Shown piece by piece: positions 1-6,007 of a stretch of 6,574 bases of DNA (within the stretch, counting starts at the first letter, position 1; each line of letters begins with the position of its first letter). Source of the DNA: an uncultured Eubacteriales bacterium (GTDB taxonomy: Bacteria > Bacillota > Clostridia > Oscillospirales > Oscillospiraceae); contig USIH01000121.1 of assembly GCA_900554705.1 (NCBI GenBank), positions 1 through 6,574 of the forward strand, read 5' to 3'. Position numbers and translations under genes: made by a program. Under the pieces are notes generated by a model. The model was not told the DNA's origin and made no database searches. It was given only the letters and a program-made list of their open reading frames with translations.

Positions 1-284
1 TGACTGAGCGCAAAACAAAGATGATCGCGCTGGGGGATGCGTTTATTGCGTTTCCCGGCGGCACCGGCACACTGGAGGAGATCGCTGAAGTGATGTCCAA
101 GGTGTCGCTCAGGCATCTGGATGCGCCCTGCATCCTCTATAACCTGAACGGCTACTACGATGGCCTGAAAGTCCTGCTTGCCCGGATGATCGAAAAGGGG
201 CTCTCCTCCCCGGAACGCCAGCAGGGGATCTATTTTGTAGAGGATCTGGAGCAGATCAAGGAAATTTTGCAGAAATCGTTTTGA
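1..284 (+). CDS. LOG family (TIGR00730-type) protein, C-terminal part, 5' end outside window
   Basis: This gene runs in from the left edge. The frame is open from base 3, giving 93 residues before the TGA stop at 282-284. The family signature PGGxGTxxE is present as PGGTGTLEE at bases 54-80, just after a helix rich in Ala, Phe and Gly. In the LOG/lysine-decarboxylase-like fold this loop binds the nucleotide phosphate, and the Glu is catalytic. Characterised members release free base from cytokinin riboside or AMP-type 5'-monophosphates; in most bacteria the true substrate is unknown. An upstream Arg-Lys cluster (TERKTKM) fits the conserved region that precedes this motif in the family. The ATG at base 21 is internal to the family fold and is not the real start. 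Family members are about 180-200 residues, so roughly half is missing. The family call is firm; the substrate is not shown. Confidence 0.88.
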   Translation, partial: TERKTKMIALGDAFIAFPGGTGTLEEIAEVMSKVSLRHLDAPCILYNLNGYYDGLKVLLARMIEKGLSSPERQQGIYFVEDLEQIKEILQKSF

Positions 285-343
285 AGATCCTGTTTAGGGT
301 CACTCTCTGCACACCTCCTGCCGCTCCGGCATAGACCGGGAAA

Positions 344-350
344 AGGGGGA
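344..350 (+). promoter_or_regulatory. Ribosome binding site for the TTG start at 358
   Basis: AGGGGGA lies 7 bases before the TTG at 358, a normal Shine-Dalgarno spacing. It decides the non-ATG start of the ZIP-like gene, because no in-frame ATG stands at the right place for the ZIP N-terminus. The 73-base gap between the LOG gene and this start shows no convincing promoter or terminator. Confidence 0.6.
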
Positions 351-540
351 GTGCGATTTGGAACAGATTTTCCTGACGGCGGCGGTATTGCTGCTGCCGA
401 TGCTCTGCACCACGGCCGGTGCGGCTGGTGTGTTCCTGCTGCGGAAGACCGGGGAGCCTGCCACCCGGCGGATGCTCTGCGGCATGGCGGCGGGCATCAT
501 GCTGGCGGCCAGCGTGTGGAGCCTGCTGCTGCCCGCGCTG

Positions 541-842
541 TTTGTGATTGCGCTGATCCTGCGCTATACCGAGCTGCACTGGGCCTTTCTGGCCCTGGCC
601 GCGCTGGCGCTGCTGATCATGTGGCTGGGGAACGCCTTTGTGCCCCAGGCGCGCACCACCATGACGCTGATCTACACCGCCCTGATGATCGTATCCCTGG
701 CTGCAGCGCTGTGGTTCACCCACCCCATCGCCGGGCAGAGCGAAAACCCGGCCCAGGGCGGCGGCATCGATTACAGCGCGCTGTTTGGCAGCAATGTGAC
801 GGCCAGCGATGTGGGCGCGTTTGCAGGCAGCGTGGAGGCCGC
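541..842 (+). other. Internal fragment of an unrecognised two-helix membrane protein
   Basis: In the frame that continues from the ZIP fragment, about 100 codons read as sensible protein but not as ZIP. There is a hydrophobic helix at ORF residues 75-91 (after RYTELH), a short polar turn (FVPQART), a second helix at residues 102-120, and then a soluble stretch rich in Gly, Ser, Asn and Asp (IAGQSENPAQGGG and following), typical of an extracytoplasmic segment. Codon use is strongly CTG/GCC/ATC. The block has neither its own start nor a stop, so it is an internal piece of a larger gene. I do not recognise the family. It ends near 834-850, where the opposite strand becomes a clear MFS gene. Confidence 0.5.
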
Positions 843-1715
843 GCGGCCCAGCAGCAGCGTCAGCGCCAGACGCACGGTGAAAAACACGGCCGACAGGCGC
901 AGCCAGCGCTCGCAGCGCGCCAGACGCAGCAGCGCCGAGAAGGAGAACATCACCGGAAGCTCCACGGCGGCGGCGATGAGCAGCGCCGTGCCCTGCGCGT
1001 CCTCGTTTCCCTTCAGGATCGCGATGCGATACATACAGTTGCTCAGCACGTTATGCCCCACGTAGAGCAGCACCGTGCCCAGCAGAAATGCCGCGAACGC
1101 GGGATTGGCCCGAAAGAACGCACCCGCGCTGCTCGGCGTGCGCTCGCGCGTCGTCTCCGCACGGCTCTCCGGAAAGAAAGCGGCGCTCAGAAGCAGCAGC
1201 AGGCACAGCGCCAGCGTGCACAGCGGCACGGTGAACAGGCCGAAGGCGGAGATCAGGAGATTGCCAAGCTGCGCGAACAGGCCAAAGGCCACCGAGCCGG
1301 AGCCGCGGCACAGGCCGAAGTTCAGCGGCGCGCCGTCGGCACTCGCGCCCATGGCGAGGGCGTTAGAAAACGACGGCAGGATCTGCAACGCGACGCAGGC
1401 CAAGATAAACAGCGAAACGCGCACGACAGACGGCATCGGCAGCAGGAGCAGAAGGCACGAGAGCGCCATCACGCAGCCCGACAGGAGCACGATGCGGCGG
1501 CAGGAGACGCGCGTGCGGTCGGCGACCGCCGTCAGCAGCGGCTGGAGCAGGAAGGAAACGCCGGTCGCCGCCGCAAGCAGCAGCCCCGCCGCGGCGTCGC
1601 TCAGTCCCGCGCCGACCATCAGATAGCGGTTGGCGTAGGAGAACAGGACGCCGTAAATGCCCCAGATGGCGACCTGCATCAGCAGGTAAAGCGTCTGAAT
1701 CTTTTTCTGTTTCAT
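771..1715 (-). CDS. MFS transporter, C-terminus lost at the left join
   Basis: This is a 314-codon leftward frame whose genuine part ends near residue 290-294 (bases about 834-845). The last 20 residues translate the opposite strand of the flanking fragment and carry a chance stop at 771. The protein starts MKQKKIQTLYLLMQVAIWGI and is hydrophobic throughout, with about eight or nine membrane helices visible out of the usual twelve. A cytoplasmic DRTRVSCRR loop lies between helices 2 and 3 (MFS motif A position), and FGLCRGSGSVAFGL near residue 133 resembles the 'MFS_1-like/nucleoside-H+ symporter' subgroup. The charged central loop (PESRAETTRERTP) separates the two halves. Family members are about 390-400 residues, so about a quarter is missing. 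The ATG at 1713-1715 follows the DUF3810 stop by 3 bases, and its ribosome site (AAGGGTGA) lies inside the end of that gene, so the two are translationally coupled. The substrate cannot be told. Confidence 0.8.
   Translation of the reverse strand: MKQKKIQTLYLLMQVAIWGIYGVLFSYANRYLMVGAGLSDAAAGLLLAAATGVSFLLQPLLTAVADRTRVSCRRIVLLSGCVMALSCLLLLLPMPSVVRVSLFILACVALQILPSFSNALAMGASADGAPLNFGLCRGSGSVAFGLFAQLGNLLISAFGLFTVPLCTLALCLLLLLSAAFFPESRAETTRERTPSSAGAFFRANPAFAAFLLGTVLLYVGHNVLSNCMYRIAILKGNEDAQGTALLIAAAVELPVMFSFSALLRLARCERWLRLSAVFFTVRLALTLLLGRAASTLPANAPTSLAVTLLPNSAL
843..850 (+). repeat. 8-bp direct repeat, left copy, at the left edge of the aminoacylase-miaB-mutS segment
   Basis: GCGGCCCA at 843-850 recurs in the same orientation at 5999-6006. 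The copies fall at the two places where the MFS and mutS genes lose their family resemblance. This could be join microhomology, a short target duplication or chance in GC-rich DNA. Confidence 0.4.
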
Positions 1716-1718
1716 CCG

Positions 1719-2786
1719 TTATTTCACCCTTTCAAAATACCATGCAAGCAGCAGATCCGTCACCTCGCCGTAGGAGCGGACGCCGGAAGAGACCTGAAAG
1801 CCCTTGAGATAGGCGTCGTACACCGTGTCGGAGACCTTGACGGCGGTCTTGTCCTCGACCTGCTCGTAGTGCGCGGAGGCCGCGCCGAAGTCTGCAAGCA
1901 GCTCCTTGCAGCACGCGCCGTCCAGCGCGCGGGCATAGGAGGGATCCAGCTCGTAGAGCGCGTTGTAGCAATAGGTGAAGGCCGCATAGTAGCCCGAGTA
2001 GAGAAATGCGGGGTCGTCGCTCGCGCTGCAGGCAAGGAAGCCCGCAAAGTTCGCCTCGTCCTCCCGCGCAAAGGCCATGCGGTGGCCGATCTCGTGGCAG
2101 ACGGTGAAGGGGAGCGACGCGGAGAAGACCGTGCTGCTGACACAGCTCTCGCCGGTCAGGCAGATAAAAATGCCGGTCGTGCCCGTCGCGCCCATGAGCC
2201 GACTGGTCAAAAGCGGCTTGACGCGCGCCGTGGAGCCGTCAAAGCCCTCCGTCGTCTCGGAAAGCCGCTTGTAGCTTTCCTTGGCCTCCTCGGCGGCGTC
2301 GGAAAGGGAAGGCGCACGCATCACGCCCTGCTCGTCGCGCTCGACCTGCACGGCGTACTCGTTGGCGCGGGCAAGGTAGTACTTCGCGGCCTCCGTCAGC
2401 TCCTCACGCGTGTACTGCGTCTGCGAAAGGCCGAGCCGCTGCGCCATGGGCGGGGCAAAGTAATTCAGCCCCCACAGCCCGACAAACAGGAATGCGCCCA
2501 AGCTGACGGCAAGCAGCAGTCCGCTCAGCCAGCGCACCATCCTCCCGTGGATGATGGCAAGAAACAGCGACACAAAAAACCACAAAAGCAGCAGCGCCGC
2601 CAAAACTTCCCACAGTGCAAAGGGCAGCACGCCCGTCACGCCCGCGAGAAAGCCGACGCATTTTTTCGAAAATCCGGTATAGAACGAGAAAAACGGCTTT
2701 TTCAGCACATTGGCCAGCAGCACAAGCAGTCCGGTGGTCACAAGCAGGCTGACCGACGTGATCACGCGCCGGATGGGTTTGAACAT
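1719..2786 (-). CDS. DUF3810 family membrane protein, putative zinc peptidase
   Basis: This is a 355-residue protein beginning MFKPIRRVIT. The N-terminal third has three likely membrane helices (about 8-28, 50-78 and 86-106), followed by WGLNYFAPP, characteristic of DUF3810. The remainder is a soluble domain with HEIGH at 231-235 (an HExxH zinc site) and REDEANF at 241-247, where Glu244 is the likely third metal ligand, as in gluzincin-type peptidases. I infer a membrane-anchored metallopeptidase; the substrate is unknown for the family. The ATG at 2786 is chosen because AAAGGAG lies 8 bases upstream. A longer reading from a TTG at 2807 has no better ribosome site and adds seven atypical residues. 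The start lies 17 bases after the M20 gene stop, and the stop lies 3 bases before the MFS start, so all three genes probably share one transcript. Confidence 0.83.
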   Translation of the reverse strand: MFKPIRRVITSVSLLVTTGLLVLLANVLKKPFFSFYTGFSKKCVGFLAGVTGVLPFALWEVLAALLLLWFFVSLFLAIIHGRMVRWLSGLLLAVSLGAFLFVGLWGLNYFAPPMAQRLGLSQTQYTREELTEAAKYYLARANEYAVQVERDEQGVMRAPSLSDAAEEAKESYKRLSETTEGFDGSTARVKPLLTSRLMGATGTTGIFICLTGESCVSSTVFSASLPFTVCHEIGHRMAFAREDEANFAGFLACSASDDPAFLYSGYYAAFTYCYNALYELDPSYARALDGACCKELLADFGAASAHYEQVEDKTAVKVSDTVYDAYLKGFQVSSGVRSYGEVTDLLLAWYFERVK

Positions 2787-2803
2787 AGCGCTCGCTCCTT
2801 TCC

Positions 2804-3856
2804 TCAAAGCAGGGCGCGGAAGAGGGCAAGTCCCTGCTCCAGCACCGTCTCGTCAAAGTCAAAATAGGGAGAGTGCAGCGCTTCTCCGCCCGTTCCCAGA
2901 AAGAAAAAGACACCGGCGGCCTTCTTCTGGTAGAAGGAGAAGTCCTCCGTGATAAAGGTCTTCTCCGCCTGCGCCACGGGAAAGCGCTGCGCAGCGCGGT
3001 GCAGGAGCGCCGCGTCGTTGGTCACGGGCGGATAGCCCTCAGAGAAGGAGACCTCCGCCGTGCAGCCGTGCGCCTCCCGCTGCGCAAGCACGCGTACCTG
3101 TTCGCGCAGGCGTTCGTGCAGCGCCTCGTCCGTACAGCGCAGGGAGCCTTCCAGCCGCGCAAGATCGCTCACCTGTCCGCGCGCCTGTCCGCTGCGGAGC
3201 GTGCCGAAGCGGGCAAGGCAGTCAACGTCCTGCACGGCGTTGTAGAGCGCGCAGACAAAGCGCGCCGCAGCCGCCGTCGCGTCGCAGCCCTCGCGCCATT
3301 TGGCAAGGTGGACGCTCTTTCCGGCAAAGGTCACGGTCATCTCGCAGGAGCGCGACATCATGCCGCCCGCGCGCGAGGCGACTACGCCCTTCGGAAGCTC
3401 CGGCCAGAGATGCAGCCCGTATACCTCGTCTACCGCGTCGAGCGCGCCGCTCTCGCAGATCGCCTTCGCGCCGCCCGTCGTCTCCTCGGCAGGCTCGAAG
3501 ATCAAAAGGACGTTAACGTCCTTCGGCGGTGTGCGGGAAAGGCTCTGCGCCAGTCCCAAAAGGATCGCCATATGCCCGTCGTGGCCGCAGGCGTGCATTC
3601 TGCCCGCGTGCTCCGAGGCAAACGGCAATCCGGTCTTTTCCGCGATGGGCAGGGCGTCCATATCGCTGCGGAAGGCAACGGTACGCGCCGCGCCGCAGTC
3701 GAACCGCGCGCACAGCGCGCTGCCGACCGGAGAGAAGATCCGGCAGCCCATCGGCGCAAGCTGCGCGGCAAGGTAATCGCGCGTCTGCTCCACCTGCCAG
3801 TCCGTCTCGGGAATGCGGTGCAGCGCCCTGCGCCAGCGTATCATATCCGTCAGCAT
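2804..3856 (-). CDS. M20D-type amidohydrolase (N-acyl amino acid / hippurate hydrolase family)
   Basis: This is a 350-residue protein from the ATG at 3854-3856, which has a strong AAGGAGGGAG site just upstream. A longer frame to 3892 would read through the promoter and is rejected. It hydrolyses the amide bond of an N-acylated amino acid or similar small substrate, probably in the cytoplasm, since no signal peptide is seen. Visible motifs are SDMDALP (64-70), HACGHDGH (88-95), EPAEET (121-126), GLHLWPELP (147-155), TEDFSFY (303-309) and LHSPYFDFDE (327-336). The expected two-metal ligands of the M20D group are Cys90, His92, Glu125, His149 and His328; the adjacent Glu124 is the likely catalytic base. 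The lid/dimerisation domain spans about 170-280 and includes GKSVHLAKWREG. Usual length is 380-400, so this is a slightly short but complete member. It is the first gene of the leftward operon. The exact acyl substrate cannot be assigned. Confidence 0.88.
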   Translation of the reverse strand: MLTDMIRWRRALHRIPETDWQVEQTRDYLAAQLAPMGCRIFSPVGSALCARFDCGAARTVAFRSDMDALPIAEKTGLPFASEHAGRMHACGHDGHMAILLGLAQSLSRTPPKDVNVLLIFEPAEETTGGAKAICESGALDAVDEVYGLHLWPELPKGVVASRAGGMMSRSCEMTVTFAGKSVHLAKWREGCDATAAAARFVCALYNAVQDVDCLARFGTLRSGQARGQVSDLARLEGSLRCTDEALHERLREQVRVLAQREAHGCTAEVSFSEGYPPVTNDAALLHRAAQRFPVAQAEKTFITEDFSFYQKKAAGVFFFLGTGGEALHSPYFDFDETVLEQGLALFRALL

Positions 3857-3880
3857 AAACTCCCTCCTTTTTGTTGTTCC

Positions 3881-3909
3881 AGTATACCGCACCGCCGCGC
3901 GTTTTGCAA
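3881..3909 (-). promoter_or_regulatory. Sigma-A type promoter for the leftward amidohydrolase operon
   Basis: On the minus strand the -35 element TTGCAA (3904-3909) is separated by 17 bases from the -10 element TATACT (3881-3886). Transcription would begin near 3874, leaving a leader of under 20 bases that holds the strong ribosome site for the ATG at 3856. Element quality and spacing are near consensus. The -35 overlaps one arm of an inverted repeat (3898-3923). Confidence 0.7.
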
Positions 3910-3923
3910 GCGGCGAAAACGCG
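3898..3923. promoter_or_regulatory. Perfect 8-bp inverted repeat in the divergent promoter region, possible operator
   Basis: CGCGTTTT at 3898-3905 is mirrored by AAAACGCG at 3916-3923, with a 10-base spacer. The centre-to-centre spacing is about 18 bp, a little under two helical turns, as expected for a dimeric regulator. The left arm overlaps the -35 box of the leftward promoter, so a bound protein could block that operon. There is no T-tract, so it does not look like a terminator. No regulator gene is present in the window. This could be chance in GC-rich DNA, but eight perfect pairs at this place merit note. Confidence 0.4.
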
Positions 3924-3951
3924 TCAGCCGCGCGGAAGGCCGAAGTTTCCC

Positions 3952-3980
3952 TTGCAATGGACGGTGAAAAATGCTAAAAT
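3952..3980 (+). promoter_or_regulatory. Extended -10 promoter for miaB-mutS
   Basis: The -35 element TTGCAA (3952-3957), a 17-base spacer and the -10 element TAAAAT (3975-3980) are preceded by TG one base upstream (3972-3973), making an extended -10. Transcription would start near 3987, giving a leader of about 55 bases before the TTG start of miaB. The -35 is identical to that of the opposing promoter. The AAGGAG at 3985-3990 lies at the predicted start of the transcript, so it is unlikely to serve translation from this promoter. Confidence 0.65.
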
Positions 3981-4030
3981 ATATAAGGAGAAAGGCGCGA
4001 TCACGGCAAAGAAAGAAACCATCGCGCATT

Positions 4031-4036
4031 GGAGGA
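4031..4036 (+). promoter_or_regulatory. Ribosome binding site deciding the TTG start of miaB
   Basis: GGAGGA lies 5 bases before the TTG at 4042. The next candidate, the in-frame GTG at 3964, has no ribosome site and overlaps the promoter. A second purine-rich AAGGAG at 3985-3990 has no ATG, GTG or TTG in frame at a useful distance; only an ATC codon stands there. Confidence 0.6.
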
Positions 4037-4041
4037 ACAGT

Positions 4042-5460
4042 TTGGAAACGAAGACTACCGTCATCTCTCCGCAGGAGGTGCGCCGTCAGGCCGCGCTGTG
4101 CGGACAGATCAGAGAATATTGGGCTGGGCAGGGCATCACGCCGGTCGCTTTTGTCGACACCTACGGCTGCCAGCAAAACGAGGCCGACTCCGAGCGCATC
4201 CGCGGGATGCTGGAGCAGGCCGGCTACGGCATGACGGACGCCGAGGAAGGCGCGGATCTGATCGTGCTGAACACCTGCGCCATTCGGGAGCACGCGGAAA
4301 TGCGCGTGTTCGGCAACGTCGGCGCGCTGGTGCACACCAAGCGGCGTCACCCGCGCCAGAAGATTTTCCTGTGCGGCTGCATGATGGGCGAGCCGACCGT
4401 GGTCGAACGCGTCCGCCGCTCCTATCCGCAGGTCGACGGCGTGTTTTCCACGCACCACCTGTGGCGCTTTCCGGAGCTGCTGCTGCAAGTGCTCCGGACG
4501 GGCAAGCGCGTGTTCTGCACGCAGGACAGCGCGGGTGCGATCGTCGAGGGGCTGCCCGCGCTGCGCACCGACCGCCTCAAGGCATGGGTCAGCATCATGT
4601 ACGGCTGCAACAATTTCTGCTCCTACTGCATCGTGCCCTACGTGCGCGGCAGAGAGCGCTCCCGTCAGGTGGCGGATGTGCTGGACGAGTGCCGCGCGCT
4701 GATCGAGGAGGGCTACAAGGAAATCACGCTTTTGGGTCAGAACGTCAACTCCTACGGCAAGGATCTGCCCGACGGCGTGGACTTTGCCGATCTGCTGGGC
4801 AAGGTCGCGGCGCTGCCGGGCGAGTTCCGCGTGCGCTTCATGACCTCTCACCCGCGCGACGCGAGCGAGAAGCTGTTTCGCACCATCGCCGAAAACGACA
4901 AGATCTGCAAGCAGTTCCACCTGCCCTTCCAGTCGGGCAACGACCGCGTGCTCAAGGCCATGAACCGCCACTATGACAGCGCGCGCTACCTGTCGCTGGT
5001 GGACTTCGGCCGCTCCCTGATGCCGGAGCTTGTGCTGACGAGCGATGTGATCGTGGGCTTCCCCGGCGAGACGGAGGAAGAATTTGAAGATACGCTGCGC
5101 CTGATCGAGCGCGTCCGCTTCGACGCGCTGTTCACCTTTATTTTTTCACCGCGCACGGGGACGCCCGCCGCAAAAATGGACGACCCCTTCACCAAAGGGG
5201 AGAAAAATCGCCGGTTCGACCGTCTGCTTGCCCTGCAAAACCGCATTTCGGAGGAGAAGCACCGCGCCTATATCGGCAAGACCGTGCGTGTCCTGGTTGA
5301 CGGGAAAGAGGGCGCGCTCCTGACCGCGCGCACCGACGGCGGCCGCCTTGTCCGCTTCGCGGGCGACGAGAGCCTGATCGGCGCATTTATCGACGTGACC
5401 GTCACAGGCTGCACGACATGGAGCCTGACGGGCGAACGGACGGAGGAAGACCATGGCTGA
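4042..5460 (+). CDS. miaB: tRNA-2-methylthio-N6-dimethylallyladenosine synthase MiaB
   Basis: MiaB is a radical-SAM methylthiotransferase that adds a methylthio group to i6A at position 37 of tRNAs reading UNN codons, improving reading-frame fidelity. The chosen TTG start gives 472 residues, normal for the family. The N-terminal UPF0004 domain holds the cluster-binding cysteines Cys43 (YGCQQN), Cys79 (NTCAIRE) and Cys113 (CGCM). The radical-SAM domain holds the CxxxCxxC motif at Cys189, Cys193 and Cys196 in YGCNNFCSYC, followed by IVPYVRGRERSR, LLGQNVNSYG and HLPFQSGND. A TRAM domain occupies about 405-470. The YGC and TSHPRD motifs favour MiaB over MtaB or RimO. Its stop overlaps the mutS start by 8 bases, so the two genes are translationally coupled. 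The gene is intact and sits under its own extended -10 promoter. Confidence 0.95.
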   Translation: METKTTVISPQEVRRQAALCGQIREYWAGQGITPVAFVDTYGCQQNEADSERIRGMLEQAGYGMTDAEEGADLIVLNTCAIREHAEMRVFGNVGALVHTKRRHPRQKIFLCGCMMGEPTVVERVRRSYPQVDGVFSTHHLWRFPELLLQVLRTGKRVFCTQDSAGAIVEGLPALRTDRLKAWVSIMYGCNNFCSYCIVPYVRGRERSRQVADVLDECRALIEEGYKEITLLGQNVNSYGKDLPDGVDFADLLGKVAALPGEFRVRFMTSHPRDASEKLFRTIAENDKICKQFHLPFQSGNDRVLKAMNRHYDSARYLSLVDFGRSLMPELVLTSDVIVGFPGETEEEFEDTLRLIERVRFDALFTFIFSPRTGTPAAKMDDPFTKGEKNRRFDRLLALQNRISEEKHRAYIGKTVRVLVDGKEGALLTARTDGGRLVRFAGDESLIGAFIDVTVTGCTTWSLTGERTEEDHG

Positions 5461-5998
5461 GCTGACGCCGATGATGCGGCAATACAAAGAGGTCAAGCGG
5501 CAGCATCCGGACTGCATCGTCTTCTTCCGGCTGGGCGACTTTTACGAGATGTTCGACGAGGACGCCTATCTTGCCGCAAAGGAGCTGGATCTGACCCTGA
5601 CCACGCGCGACCGCGGCAAGGAAAAGTCGGAGCAGACGCCCATGTGCGGCATTCCGTACCACAGCGCGGAGTCCTATATCGCACGGCTCGTGCAGCGCGG
5701 CCACAAGGTCGCCATTTGCGAACAGATGGAGGATCCCGCGCTTGCCAAAGGGCTGGTCAAGCGCGACATCACGCGCATCGTCACGCCCGGCTCTGTCGTG
5801 GAAAGCTCCATGCTCGACGAGAGCCGCAACAACTACTTCGCTTGCGTCTACGGCGGCGCGGAGCGCTACGGCCTGTCCTTCTGCGACATCTCCACCGGCG
5901 CGTTCCTGTCCACCTTTGCGCAGGGGGAGGGCGCGCTCGACCGCATCATCTCCGAGCTGGGACGCTTTCTTCCGGCGGAGGTGCTGCGCGGCGGTGAG

Positions 5999-6006
5999 GC
6001 GGCCCA
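5999..6006 (+). repeat. 8-bp direct repeat, right copy, at the mutS break
   Basis: This is the second copy of GCGGCCCA, matching 843-850. Here it spans the codons for the last MutS-like residues (Glu-Ala-Ala-His) just before the foreign hydrophobic tail. No other element-end feature (terminal inverted repeat, integrase or tRNA end) accompanies it. Confidence 0.4.
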
Positions 6007-6007
6007 C

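Larger units (their letters stand above)
358..1065 (+). pseudogene. Chimeric open frame: N-terminus of a ZIP metal transporter joined to unrelated DNA
   Basis: The TTG start at 358 opens a 235-codon frame, but only about the first 61 residues form a recognisable protein. They match the start of prokaryotic ZIP (Zrt/Irt-like) divalent-metal permeases: a first membrane helix, a TTAGAAGVF segment, a short charged loop, then a second helix reading GMAAGIMLAASVWSLLLPA. ZIP proteins normally continue with Glu and further helices holding the metal-binding His and Glu residues (the HxxPEG-type motif). None of that follows. At about base 541 the frame enters a different membrane protein. After about 840 it only reads the opposite strand of the MFS gene, giving an Arg/Ser-rich low-complexity tail to the stop at 1065. 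The full product is very unlikely to be functional. I regard this as a ZIP gene broken by a join, natural or artefactual. Confidence 0.75.

Noticed and set aside
285..357. Terminator after the LOG gene (CCGGCATAGACCGG region)
   Set aside because: The potential stem is only four pairs and no T-tract follows.
837..848. Palindrome GGCCGCGCGGCC at the left join as a site-specific recombination or cloning site
   Set aside because: It is short and GC-only, common by chance in this composition, and not matched at the right join.
351..2867. Very long plus-strand open frame (838 codons) covering the ZIP fragment, MFS and DUF3810 regions
   Set aside because: It is Arg/Gln/Ala/His-rich low-complexity sequence opposite three well-formed minus-strand genes; a typical shadow frame in GC-rich DNA.
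2873..3967. Plus-strand frame of 364 codons opposite the M20 amidohydrolase
   Set aside because: Arg/Ala-rich translation with no motifs, opposite a gene with a complete M20 active site.
3850..4971. Minus-strand frame of 373 codons opposite miaB
   Set aside because: MiaB on the plus strand has every cluster-binding motif intact. The antisense protein is His/Ala/Gln-rich with no recognisable domain.
843..6006. Transposon or genomic island covering the central segment
   Set aside because: It carries only housekeeping and metabolic genes, both ends cut through genes, and there is no transposase, integrase, terminal inverted repeat or tRNA; only the 8-bp repeat supports it.
5402..6007. Minus-strand frame of 201 codons opposite mutS
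   Set aside because: Shadow of the MutS N-terminus, with no ribosome site or domain.
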